The notes under the pieces are model-generated. The model did no database searches. It was given only the letters and a program-made list of their open reading frames with translations, and had not been told where the DNA came from. Below are positions 1-7,455 of a DNA stretch of 64,000 nt, piece by piece. Source of the stretch: Brasilonema sennae CENA114 (GTDB taxonomy: Bacteria; Cyanobacteriota; Cyanobacteriia; Cyanobacteriales; Nostocaceae); assembly GCF_006968745.1 (NCBI RefSeq), contig NZ_CP030120.1:1-64000 (forward strand), read 5' to 3'. Each line of letters opens with the position of its first letter. Within the stretch, counting starts at the first letter, position 1. A program made the position numbers and the translations under genes.

Positions 1-69
1 GCTCCTCTCGACTCAAACCATGATATTGACAAAATTCTTACCCTTACGGAATGAATCAGCCCTGCTTCT

Positions 70-1524
70 TCATAGTGGTTTTTGAGGGACTTTGAGAGGT
101 GTACCAAGGATAATGGTGTCCATCTCTTTATAGGTAAAAAAGGGAACCGGACCAATGAAGTAGGGACTGCATCCCAAGTCAACAAATCCGCCCCGCTTGC
201 AGATACGGAAAAACATTGCGGTGGTGATGCTACCATCAGCTTCTTTAACGTCCCAGATAACTTGCTTGAAAGACTTGCCAAATGGATGGCGTCCGGTGGG
301 TTCCTTTCCACCGTTGAGTTTACCTAAGATGCCAAATCCACCCTTAACCTTTTGGTCTTTGCCGGACATCCATTGTGAACCAGTAACAATATCACTTCCT
401 GAAACCTCAATGTGACCGCATTTTTTCTCGCACGAAACATTAAACCCGTCTTGATAGCTACCAGAGATGGATTTCCACCGTCCGCCTTCAAGCGATCCAA
501 GGGGTAAGTCTACCTTACCAATGAAGCTCATATCGGGAATTGGTAAACTAGAGAACTGGTCAAATGGTACATCTGCCAGTCCCGGAATCTTACCGATTGT
601 GGTGTTTTGCCAGTTGTAGAAGTCTTTAAACTGTGCTTGTTGGATGCCGGGGATGCTGGTTAGTTTATACTTATCAAGCTGGACATACTTACCGAGTTCG
701 GCTTCTGCAAGTTCAGGATAGTTATCGAGTACCTCACCAACAGTTTGGTAGTCTGCGCTTAAACCCGTAACTTTGGTGACTAGTTCTTGAATTGGCGGGA
801 TTGTTCCCACTTCTAAATCTTCAAACTTGGGAATTGCTTGTGCAAAATCTGCAAGTGTTTGCCATTTCAGTGTCTCAAAATCCGAGAGTTTGAGATTTTT
901 GAGTTGAATACCTGTGATGTCAGCGATATCTTCAAGCGTGAAATCTTCAATCTTGAATTCAGTAGCCTCAAAATCGCCCAGTTCCATAACTTCCGCAAGG
1001 CTTTGTCCTGCACTCCAAGTACGCCTTTGCTTCATACCGGGGTTTTTGATATTGGGGAATTCGACGCTACCTGCGTCCCCAAACTTCATATTTTTGAACG
1101 TGATATTGCTCCAATCAGGAGTTGGTGCACCGTTGACGTATTTGGTAGCAACTGGCTGCGACTTTTTGGTTTCTTCTGTTTTATTTGTCGAAGTGTTCAA
1201 ATTTGAATACTTCGTGAGTTCAACTGAAGGTTGCCCGGTTTTTTCCTCTAAGCCAGTGGCGGCTACAGCTTTCCCTTCAAATAGGAGACTACCGATATTA
1301 TAGCTACCCCCAAACCGGATGAGTCCGTGTAAGGCAAGTCCTGCAGCAAGACCAACTACCATAAGGTAGCGTAGGGTATTTAGTTTCGAGATGCGATACT
1401 GAAGCGCTCGATTAGTTTTATTATTGTTGATTTCCTGACTGACAAGTGCTACTGGTACGATTGCAGTTACTTCGGTTACGGCTTCTGGGATTTGATAATT
1501 GGGAGTCAGGTTTTCGTTATCCAT
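70..1524 (-). CDS. Membrane-anchored protein of the type IV secretion locus, function unknown
   Basis: 484 residues. I do not recognise the family. One hydrophobic segment lies near residues 52-70, after a basic stretch, so the protein is probably anchored with a long C-terminal part outside the cytoplasm. Residues ~140-330 carry repeated acidic/aromatic motifs of the type F-x-x-L/I-x-x-F/L (for example IEDFTLEDIADI and LSDFETLKWQTLADF). The C-terminal third has four cysteines (two in CEKKC) and looks globular. It is the last gene of the minus-strand run of VirB-like genes, 25 bp after the VirB9-like stop, so it is probably co-transcribed with them. A role as an outer part of the conjugation machine or a surface factor is inferred from context only. 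Confidence 0.75.
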   Translation of the reverse strand: MDNENLTPNYQIPEAVTEVTAIVPVALVSQEINNNKTNRALQYRISKLNTLRYLMVVGLAAGLALHGLIRFGGSYNIGSLLFEGKAVAATGLEEKTGQPSVELTKYSNLNTSTNKTEETKKSQPVATKYVNGAPTPDWSNITFKNMKFGDAGSVEFPNIKNPGMKQRRTWSAGQSLAEVMELGDFEATEFKIEDFTLEDIADITGIQLKNLKLSDFETLKWQTLADFAQAIPKFEDLEVGTIPPIQELVTKVTGLSADYQTVGEVLDNYPELAEAELGKYVQLDKYKLTSIPGIQQAQFKDFYNWQNTTIGKIPGLADVPFDQFSSLPIPDMSFIGKVDLPLGSLEGGRWKSISGSYQDGFNVSCEKKCGHIEVSGSDIVTGSQWMSGKDQKVKGGFGILGKLNGGKEPTGRHPFGKSFKQVIWDVKEADGSITTAMFFRICKRGGFVDLGCSPYFIGPVPFFTYKEMDTIILGTPLKVPQKPL

Positions 1525-1549
1525 AATTACTTAAAATTATTGATTGAAA

Positions 1550-2344
1550 TTATTGATTTAAAACAAAGTTTGTTTGAGTTGCAGAGGGGGTACTGCGTGG
1601 TGATGGTACTTCTAAGACGCGCTTACCACCTAGCAACATGAGTTTTTCAACCAACTGCATCGATACCCCAGCGGTGCTAGCAGCAGCAACAAGTTCCTCT
1701 CCTTGGGAGCATAACTCGATAAGTTGATTTAGCCGTTGCCAGAGTGTACTATCTGTAGTTACCCATTGCTTGGAGAGGGCAATCTGCATTCCCTTGGTGA
1801 TATATTTGCTGTCAGATAAAGCTGTATAACTAACTTCTGGTCTTGTTTCTTGAGTCTTGCTTGGGGTATCGCCAACAATTTCAATTTGGCTGTACTGGGG
1901 TGCACCACTACCTGGTACAATCCGGAAGTGATAGCTTTTCAAAGTTGACCCGGATTCGGTAATGACCGTCATGTGCGCGCCGTAGGGGGCTTCTGGTAGA
2001 CCAGGGATTTTGACTTTCTCGATGCGACGAATGTGAATCAATCCTGCCCCTGTACTACTACCAGAGCATCTGCCTAGCCCTTCAAGACATCCGTCAACGT
2101 CAAAAACAAACCTTGAGGGATCGTCCAGCCAGATTTTTTTGATAGTTTCTCCAGTACGGTAAAACGAAATAGATACCCCATGTCCGTTCCAAACTTTGAC
2201 AGTTTGTAATTGGGCGGTTTCTCCTGACACATGTGATGCTGCAACTTGACGGATGGTATTTGCAAATACAGGTTTTAAGGGTGCAAATATGGACGCGCAG
2301 CAGAGGTGAATTAGACTAAAATAGATTATATATTTGAATTTCAC
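1550..2344 (-). CDS. VirB9/TraK-like type IV secretion protein
   Basis: 264 residues with an N-terminal signal peptide (hydrophobic residues ~6-28, ending before FANTIRQ). The body is rich in short beta-type segments, with phrases such as VKVWNGHGVSISFYRTGETIKKIWLDDPSRF that recall the N-terminal domain of VirB9/TraK secretin-like subunits, which sit in the outer part of a conjugation channel. The GTG start at 2344 overlaps the TGA stop of the VirB10-like gene (GTGA), implying translational coupling. The C-terminus from ~190 is helical and not typical of VirB9. The call rests on position, signal peptide and domain style rather than a diagnostic motif. Confidence 0.6.
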   Translation of the reverse strand: MKFKYIIYFSLIHLCCASIFAPLKPVFANTIRQVAASHVSGETAQLQTVKVWNGHGVSISFYRTGETIKKIWLDDPSRFVFDVDGCLEGLGRCSGSSTGAGLIHIRRIEKVKIPGLPEAPYGAHMTVITESGSTLKSYHFRIVPGSGAPQYSQIEIVGDTPSKTQETRPEVSYTALSDSKYITKGMQIALSKQWVTTDSTLWQRLNQLIELCSQGEELVAAASTAGVSMQLVEKLMLLGGKRVLEVPSPRSTPSATQTNFVLNQ

Positions 2345-4065
2345 AGCTTTAATGACCTATCGACTCTGATAGTGATTTTGGTGTTTTTAGGTACGTACCA
2401 AACATTGGGACGGCGATTGATTTCCTCAGTGGCGCGTTCAGTGCGTTTGCTGACTGTATCGCTCAACTTGCCAAAAAACCCTTGAACGAAAGCACCTTCA
2501 ATGCTACGCTTGTTATTGCGAGTGCGAGTTCTTGTTCCACCTAGAGGTAAATCTTCTGTGACCTCTTCGGATTTATTGATAATTTCTCCAATTTTGGCGA
2601 TACCAGCAATTGTTCCTAAAGTGGCATCGTATTTGGCAATTTCTGGTCCTTTATCTTTGTAAGGTCTGGCGATGAGGGGCGAACCTGCTTCTCCTAAGAC
2701 TGATATTGTACCAGGTGATACTGGATACTCAGTTCCGTCCTTAAGGATAGTTGTTACCTCAGCATACACGCCTGATGAGTCATCGACTGCAAGCATTGTG
2801 ATTGTGACTTGCGTACCTCTTGGAATGGCAATTTCGCCTGTATTGCTGTAAAGTGGTTCATCTAACTGGGCAACAAACCGTAGCGTATTTGTTTGTGCTT
2901 GCGAACGGTTGTTATTGTTATGACTTGTTTGAGGTAAAACCAGAGGAGTGACCAAGGTTGCATTTGCAAATGAACCAACAACCAAATACTGTGGTTTTCT
3001 CTCATAAAGAATTTGTGCTTCTTCGCTGAGGTAGTCATAACTCACATTTACAGCTTGGCTGCTTTCTTCATTATCTGCGTACTTTGGGCTATTACTTTCG
3101 ATGGTAGGTTTCCAACGAGGACGTAATTCCTCAATCGTGTTATTGTTGGTTGTGTCAGTACTCTCGTTACGACGGCTGCGGCGACGGGAACGAGTAGTAT
3201 TAACTTCTGCTGTGGATCTTATTTCTCCGGTTGTAGCAGTAACCTCTTTTGTACTCGTGCTTGTGCTTTCGGTTGTGCTGGGGAAAGCGGTGAGTGCATA
3301 TTTAACCTGACCAACATTTCCCACGCTACGCAGCCGTTCAAGTTCGGCGAGTGGGTTCTTCGCGACGGTTTGGTTTTGGTTATTATTTACAGCTTTTGTC
3401 AGTAAGGAATGAGTGAGGTTAGAATGACTCACACGGGGGATTTTCGAGACGGGAGCAGTAGGACGTAAAGGTGGTATTGGTTGAGAGGCGATTTCTCTAC
3501 GTCTTGGTTTCAACTCTGGTTCGGCTGCTGGTTCTCGATAGACACGTCTTCTTGGTGGAGGAGTTTCTTGAGTGACGACTTTTTGTTGTGTGGGGCGCGT
3601 TTCTGCTTTTGTTGGTTGTATCTTAGCTTCAGCTTTGCTTTCCTTCTCATCCTTCTTGCCATTGAGTGTATCAAGTTCTTCTTGTTGCTTGGCAAGGGCG
3701 AGTTTGGCGTAAACATCCCCATCTTTCTGTTCCGACGGGGTAGTAGTGGGACTAGGGGTAGGGGTAGCTTCTGGTTTTAAGCCAGTTTTACTACCGTTCA
3801 TCATTCCGTTAAGGACAAGAAATACCAATAAAAACCCTACGCCAAATGCACCACCAATAATTCCTAATCTTGACCAAGGGGATGTGACAAAATCGTGTTT
3901 AGTTTTTATTAAAGCTGGGTCTTCGTCTCCTTCAAGTTCATCTTCTACTTCAGTACTATTCTCCTGATTCTCGTCTACTTCCTCATGTTTTTTCTCCTCA
4001 CTATCGAATGGTAGAAAACTATCTACATCAGAAACATTATGATGATTTTCGTGTAACTGTAACAT
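2341..4065 (-). CDS. VirB10/TrbI-like type IV secretion protein
   Basis: 574 residues. It has an acidic cytoplasmic N-terminus (~1-65), one membrane segment (~68-92, LGIIGGAFGVGFLLVFLVLN), a long low-complexity Pro/Thr/Arg/Lys linker (~95-330), and a C-terminal beta-barrel type domain containing the TrbI-like phrase EIAIPRGTQVTI and a final NTKITIRVDRSLKL. This is the standard layout of VirB10/TraB/TrbI proteins, which span inner membrane to outer-membrane complex and couple ATPase activity to channel opening. The linker is unusually rich in Arg/Ser/Thr. It precedes and overlaps the VirB9-like gene. Start ATG at 4065. Confidence 0.88.
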   Translation of the reverse strand: MLQLHENHHNVSDVDSFLPFDSEEKKHEEVDENQENSTEVEDELEGDEDPALIKTKHDFVTSPWSRLGIIGGAFGVGFLLVFLVLNGMMNGSKTGLKPEATPTPSPTTTPSEQKDGDVYAKLALAKQQEELDTLNGKKDEKESKAEAKIQPTKAETRPTQQKVVTQETPPPRRRVYREPAAEPELKPRRREIASQPIPPLRPTAPVSKIPRVSHSNLTHSLLTKAVNNNQNQTVAKNPLAELERLRSVGNVGQVKYALTAFPSTTESTSTSTKEVTATTGEIRSTAEVNTTRSRRRSRRNESTDTTNNNTIEELRPRWKPTIESNSPKYADNEESSQAVNVSYDYLSEEAQILYERKPQYLVVGSFANATLVTPLVLPQTSHNNNNRSQAQTNTLRFVAQLDEPLYSNTGEIAIPRGTQVTITMLAVDDSSGVYAEVTTILKDGTEYPVSPGTISVLGEAGSPLIARPYKDKGPEIAKYDATLGTIAGIAKIGEIINKSEEVTEDLPLGGTRTRTRNNKRSIEGAFVQGFFGKLSDTVSKRTERATEEINRRPNVWYVPKNTKITIRVDRSLKL

Positions 4066-4138
4066 ATAAGAATTCGGTTTGATTTGGTGAAATTACTTGC
4101 GTAGGGAGAAAACTCTTAACAGGAAAGAAGGCTCTTTG

Positions 4139-4163
4139 AGGTGTACCTAGCCTCGCAAAAATC
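4139..4163. repeat. Dispersed 25-bp repeat, copy 1
   Basis: The 25 bp beginning AGGTGTACCTAGC and ending CGCAAAAATC recur at 25050-25074 with one mismatch (24/25). Both copies lie in intergenic DNA beside short repeats. This one lies in the 251-bp gap between the VirB8- and VirB10-like genes, which otherwise holds GAATTC/TTCTTC-rich repeats (4235-4320). Origin unknown. Confidence 0.6.
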
Positions 4164-4316
4164 TGCGGAGGAGTCCTATATAATTTTTTTAAAAACTAAT
4201 TACCAAGAAAGGAGTCAGGAACCAGAATAAAATGCTGAATTCTTCTTCAATTCTTCTTACTCTCCTAAATCAGGACTTGCTGAATACTGAATTCTTCAAT
4301 TCTTCTTCAATTCTTC

Positions 4317-5171
4317 TTACTCTCCTGACTCCTGACTCCTGAACGGCAGTCGCCCCAAGTCGGGAAACCCGCCCACGGCGCTGCCTCCTCCTGAATTCTT
4401 CTTCAAAAGATCGTAATCGATAATTTGAGTAATTTCTAGACCTGATTGTCTAGCAGAATAAATTTTTTCGTCGAGTTCAGTTGGATTGGCTGGTAGCTTG
4501 GGAGTATCGATAGCTGAGATGGTAATTGTTTTGTTGAAGGCAATCCCTTTTCCTGAGTTTCTCTCTCTATCAAAAGCTACTAGTGTCGCAATATAATCAA
4601 CTTCCCATTTCCCATATTTTATTTTTCTGGGTTTGGATATATAGCGAGTAACAAGTGAAAATTGAGATTCGCCATTGAATACGCCATCAGGAACCATTTC
4701 AGCAATTCTTTTGAGAAAGCTTGCTCGAAAGTCTTGATTTTCAGATAGAGCAAATGCTGCTGACCATGCTCTAGTTGGAATTCTTTTTCTGTTATTTTTT
4801 GTCGTTTTTATTTCTACTCCCTTGTCAGGTTTGGTAACATTTTCGCCATTTTCATTGGCTTGGATTAGTCCATCCCAACCGAACATTTTCATCATACTAT
4901 CCGAGACAAATCTTTTGATAGTTTCGTCATCACGTTCGTTGGGACCAACAAACTTAGCTATTGAGGTAGATCCATCTCGAAGTTGAACAACTGTCATACC
5001 TTTGACATAACGGTTTGTACCAGAACTTATTCCAAGATTTACCAATTGTAATAAGACAGATAGGATAGTTCCTCCTGCTGTTATGGTGATTGCCATGCCG
5101 ATAGGTGTAGAGATAGATTGACCGTAACTGAGGAGGCGGGCTGGTTGAGATTTAGACTTAGATTTAAGCAT
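4317..5171 (-). CDS. VirB8/TraE-like type IV secretion protein with a repeat-derived C-terminal tail
   Basis: 284 residues. A short basic N-terminus is followed by one membrane segment (~24-47) and a soluble domain of ~200 residues with the alternating helix/strand character of VirB8/TraE periplasmic domains (for example YGKWEVDYIATLVAFDRE). VirB8-type proteins nucleate the inner-membrane part of conjugative channels. The last ~25 residues (GGGSAVGGFPDLGRLPF onward) are not part of that fold: they are encoded by a dispersed intergenic repeat and resemble the tail of the VirB4-like gene product. The gene lies between the VirB6- and VirB10-like genes on the same strand. The VirB8 call is by position and topology. 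Confidence 0.62.
   Translation of the reverse strand: MLKSKSKSQPARLLSYGQSISTPIGMAITITAGGTILSVLLQLVNLGISSGTNRYVKGMTVVQLRDGSTSIAKFVGPNERDDETIKRFVSDSMMKMFGWDGLIQANENGENVTKPDKGVEIKTTKNNRKRIPTRAWSAAFALSENQDFRASFLKRIAEMVPDGVFNGESQFSLVTRYISKPRKIKYGKWEVDYIATLVAFDRERNSGKGIAFNKTITISAIDTPKLPANPTELDEKIYSARQSGLEITQIIDYDLLKKNSGGGSAVGGFPDLGRLPFRSQESGE
4325..4400. repeat. GC-rich dispersed repeat, copy inside the VirB8-like 3' end
   Basis: Flanked by CTCCTGACTCCTGA and CCTCCTCCTGA, with a GC-rich middle (ACGGCAGTCGCC, GGGAAACCCGCCCACG). It is clearly related to 7495-7580 (VirB4-like 3' end), 5203-5255, 13940-14062 and more distantly 57755-57846. It supplies the last codons and stop of the VirB8-like gene. 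Confidence 0.75.
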
Positions 5172-5202
5172 AATTATTTGTTAATTACTATAAGAAGTTA
5201 GG

Positions 5203-5255
5203 AGTCAGAAGTCAGGAGGAGGCAGCGCCGTGGGCGGGTTTCCTCCTGACTCCTG
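5203..5255. repeat. GC-rich dispersed repeat, intergenic copy in opposite orientation
   Basis: The core GGAGGAGGCAGCGCCGTGGG followed by CGGGTTTCC is the reverse complement of the core in the VirB8-like tail, bounded by GTCAGGAG and CTCCTGACTCCTG. It is shorter than the copies that code for protein tails and fills most of the gap between the VirB6- and VirB8-like genes. Confidence 0.75.
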
Positions 5256-5263
5256 CATTCTTA

Positions 5264-6514
5264 TTAATTATTTTTGACCTTACCGATTTTGTTACCAATA
5301 AACTTGGTTGCATTCACAGCAACGGTAGCAGTTGTACTTGCTCCACCAGTGGCAATTCCTGCTGCAACTTCAGCCCCAAATGATGTTACCTGACTTAGTC
5401 CCGTCCAAACGGCTATTCCACCACCAGCGGCAAGAGCTGATGCAAGAATGGGTGATACCAACCCAACGAAAAGGAGAAATATCATAGGTTGGTTTTGTTC
5501 GGAATTAGCAATAAGCTGTCCGCACAAACCAATAATGATGTTGAAGCAAAGTTTCGCCATTCCAACTGAAAAATAACCAGTTAACCAAGCGAAAATGGGT
5601 TTAGCACCAAAGGGAAGTAGCGAACCACCGACTGCTAATGGACCAAGTAAAGCGGTTAAAAGCATTGTGAACTCGATTCCCCATTGGTAAGCATTGTTTA
5701 GAGCCAGAAGGATGACCGCAACAAACCCGGTTATCATCGAACCAATTGCACTGGTGATGGAGTTACCAATTTTTTCAGCAATTTGACCGGGGGAGAGGTT
5801 TTCGAGTGCGTCTTTAGCATCTGACAAACTTTTGAGGGGGTTAAATTCCCAGCTACCGCTGTCAGGGGCAACTCCATGAAATAATTTAGGTGCAGATGTT
5901 TTGAGTTCGGCTTCTGCTCGCTGCAAGCAGGCGATTGAATCAGTAGTGTTACCTGGAATTGAGCGACATCTTTCCATTGCTGCTCCGACTTGCTGTTGAA
6001 GGGCAATATTGCCAACGGCTCGGTTGAACGCTACTTCTAAATTTGCTCCAGCAGCGGTAAATTCGAGAATATCATTATTGACAGTATTAATATATCCTCG
6101 AATGGCGAGTGTTCCACTTCTAAGTAATGTGCCATTACTCGTTAGTAGCCCAACAACTATAATAGGCCATATCCAACTGGAGAGAGCTTTCATGTCCTCT
6201 TGATTTATCCAGTTTTTGCCCAATTCGACCATAAAAAGGGTGAGAGTAGCGATCGCGAAAAACTGACCAACTTTGCACATCGAGCCATACAAGTTACCGT
6301 TGAGGGTTTCTTGCCAAAGTTCGTTAAATCCTTCTGCTACCAGTTGCGCTCCACCAGCAGCATTTTCTAAAATGTCTTGTCCGAAAAATGGATCGGTGGC
6401 GATGATGAGATGTTCTAACATGGTGCTTTGATGACTTGGTGGCGAGAGGGTCATCTGGTGCAATAGAGAGGACACCCCTGTGGGCGAGTTTCTCGATTTG
6501 AAGTGAGTGTCCAC
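5264..6514 (-). CDS. VirB6/TrbL-like polytopic membrane protein
   Basis: 416 residues with at least six hydrophobic segments, clustered at ~75-130 and ~245-390, a charged loop of ~90 residues between them, and an Ala/Gly-rich C-terminal part. This is the usual pattern of VirB6/TrbL inner-membrane channel components. A GTG start at 6514 opens the longest frame; ATG codons at residues 21 and 32 are alternatives, and residue 32 (MLEHLIIATDPFFGQ) fits the start of the conserved part better. It follows the VirB5-like gene by 21 bp. Confidence 0.75.
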   Translation of the reverse strand: MDTHFKSRNSPTGVSSLLHQMTLSPPSHQSTMLEHLIIATDPFFGQDILENAAGGAQLVAEGFNELWQETLNGNLYGSMCKVGQFFAIATLTLFMVELGKNWINQEDMKALSSWIWPIIVVGLLTSNGTLLRSGTLAIRGYINTVNNDILEFTAAGANLEVAFNRAVGNIALQQQVGAAMERCRSIPGNTTDSIACLQRAEAELKTSAPKLFHGVAPDSGSWEFNPLKSLSDAKDALENLSPGQIAEKIGNSITSAIGSMITGFVAVILLALNNAYQWGIEFTMLLTALLGPLAVGGSLLPFGAKPIFAWLTGYFSVGMAKLCFNIIIGLCGQLIANSEQNQPMIFLLFVGLVSPILASALAAGGGIAVWTGLSQVTSFGAEVAAGIATGGASTTATVAVNATKFIGNKIGKVKNN

Positions 6515-6535
6515 ATGACCATTGATTACAGCAAA

Positions 6536-7282
6536 CTATTTACCAGCAGTGGTTTTGAGGGAGCTAAACCCGCTGATTTCCATGTATTGAGCGGTTATAC
6601 CGTCCATTATTAGGTTTTGACGGCGGCGATCGCTTGCACCTTGTTCGGCGATTTGGGATAGCATAAGGTTAGTTTGCTGTACATCGTGCCTTTGTTGCAG
6701 TCCATCAGTACGGGACTGTCCTAACATTGAGACAATTTGGGCATTTTGGGCAGAAATAACCTTGAGGATATTCTGCGAAGCATCCATATCTTGAGCCTGG
6801 TTGGCAAGTTCTTGCACCTCAGTTACGGTTTGTTGCGTCTGAGAGATTTCTTTTTTGGTGCGTTCTTGACCTACTTTTCCCAAGACGCTTTCAACTGTAG
6901 CACGGGTGGTTTCGCGTTCCAGTTCGTTACCAGCAGCAACTGCACCCTCTACAGTATTGCTTTCGTTCCAGTTACCCGTCGCTTTGAGTTGATCTTTTAG
7001 TTTGTCTGCACTTTCTACAGGGTCTGGTAAACCCATAGTTCCGGTTGAGTTGTTGGTAGCAGTTTTTGCTTCCCCTTTCATCCCACCCCAGCTTTCATTT
7101 ATCACTGCGGTAAGTTCGTTTTTGGTTTCTTCAAAATAGCTATTGAGTTCACCTAAAATCTCATTAAAAAAATCTTTCACTGAGAAGGCATAACTGGGGG
7201 CTGCACTTAGCAGAGTCACCAGACCAATCGCTGATCCAATTATGACTACTTTACTCGGTTTCAACTTTAACTTGATTTTCAT
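6536..7282 (-). CDS. VirB5/TrbJ-like secreted coiled-coil protein
   Basis: 248 residues with a clear signal peptide (basic KIKLKLK, hydrophobic core, cleavage likely after SYA at ~32). The mature protein is helical, with long Gln/Glu-rich heptad-like stretches (~120-240), as in VirB5/TrbJ minor pilus proteins that sit at pilus tips. It lies between the VirB4- and VirB6-like genes, where VirB5 is expected. No sequence motif is diagnostic. The 173-bp gap to the VirB4-like stop holds GAATTC/AAGAAG short repeats. Confidence 0.6.
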   Translation of the reverse strand: MKIKLKLKPSKVVIIGSAIGLVTLLSAAPSYAFSVKDFFNEILGELNSYFEETKNELTAVINESWGGMKGEAKTATNNSTGTMGLPDPVESADKLKDQLKATGNWNESNTVEGAVAAGNELERETTRATVESVLGKVGQERTKKEISQTQQTVTEVQELANQAQDMDASQNILKVISAQNAQIVSMLGQSRTDGLQQRHDVQQTNLMLSQIAEQGASDRRRQNLIMDGITAQYMEISGFSSLKTTAGK

Positions 7283-7455
7283 ACATTTGGTGGAGAAATT
7301 GTAAGAATTTAGGAGTCAGGAGTCAGGAGTCAGAATTCAGGAGAGTAAGAAGAAGAATTGAAGAAGAATTCAGCTATACAGCAGTCAGAATTCAGAAGAA
7401 TAAGAAGAAGAATTCAGCTATTTCGTAAGTCAGTATTTAGGAGAGTAAGAAGAAT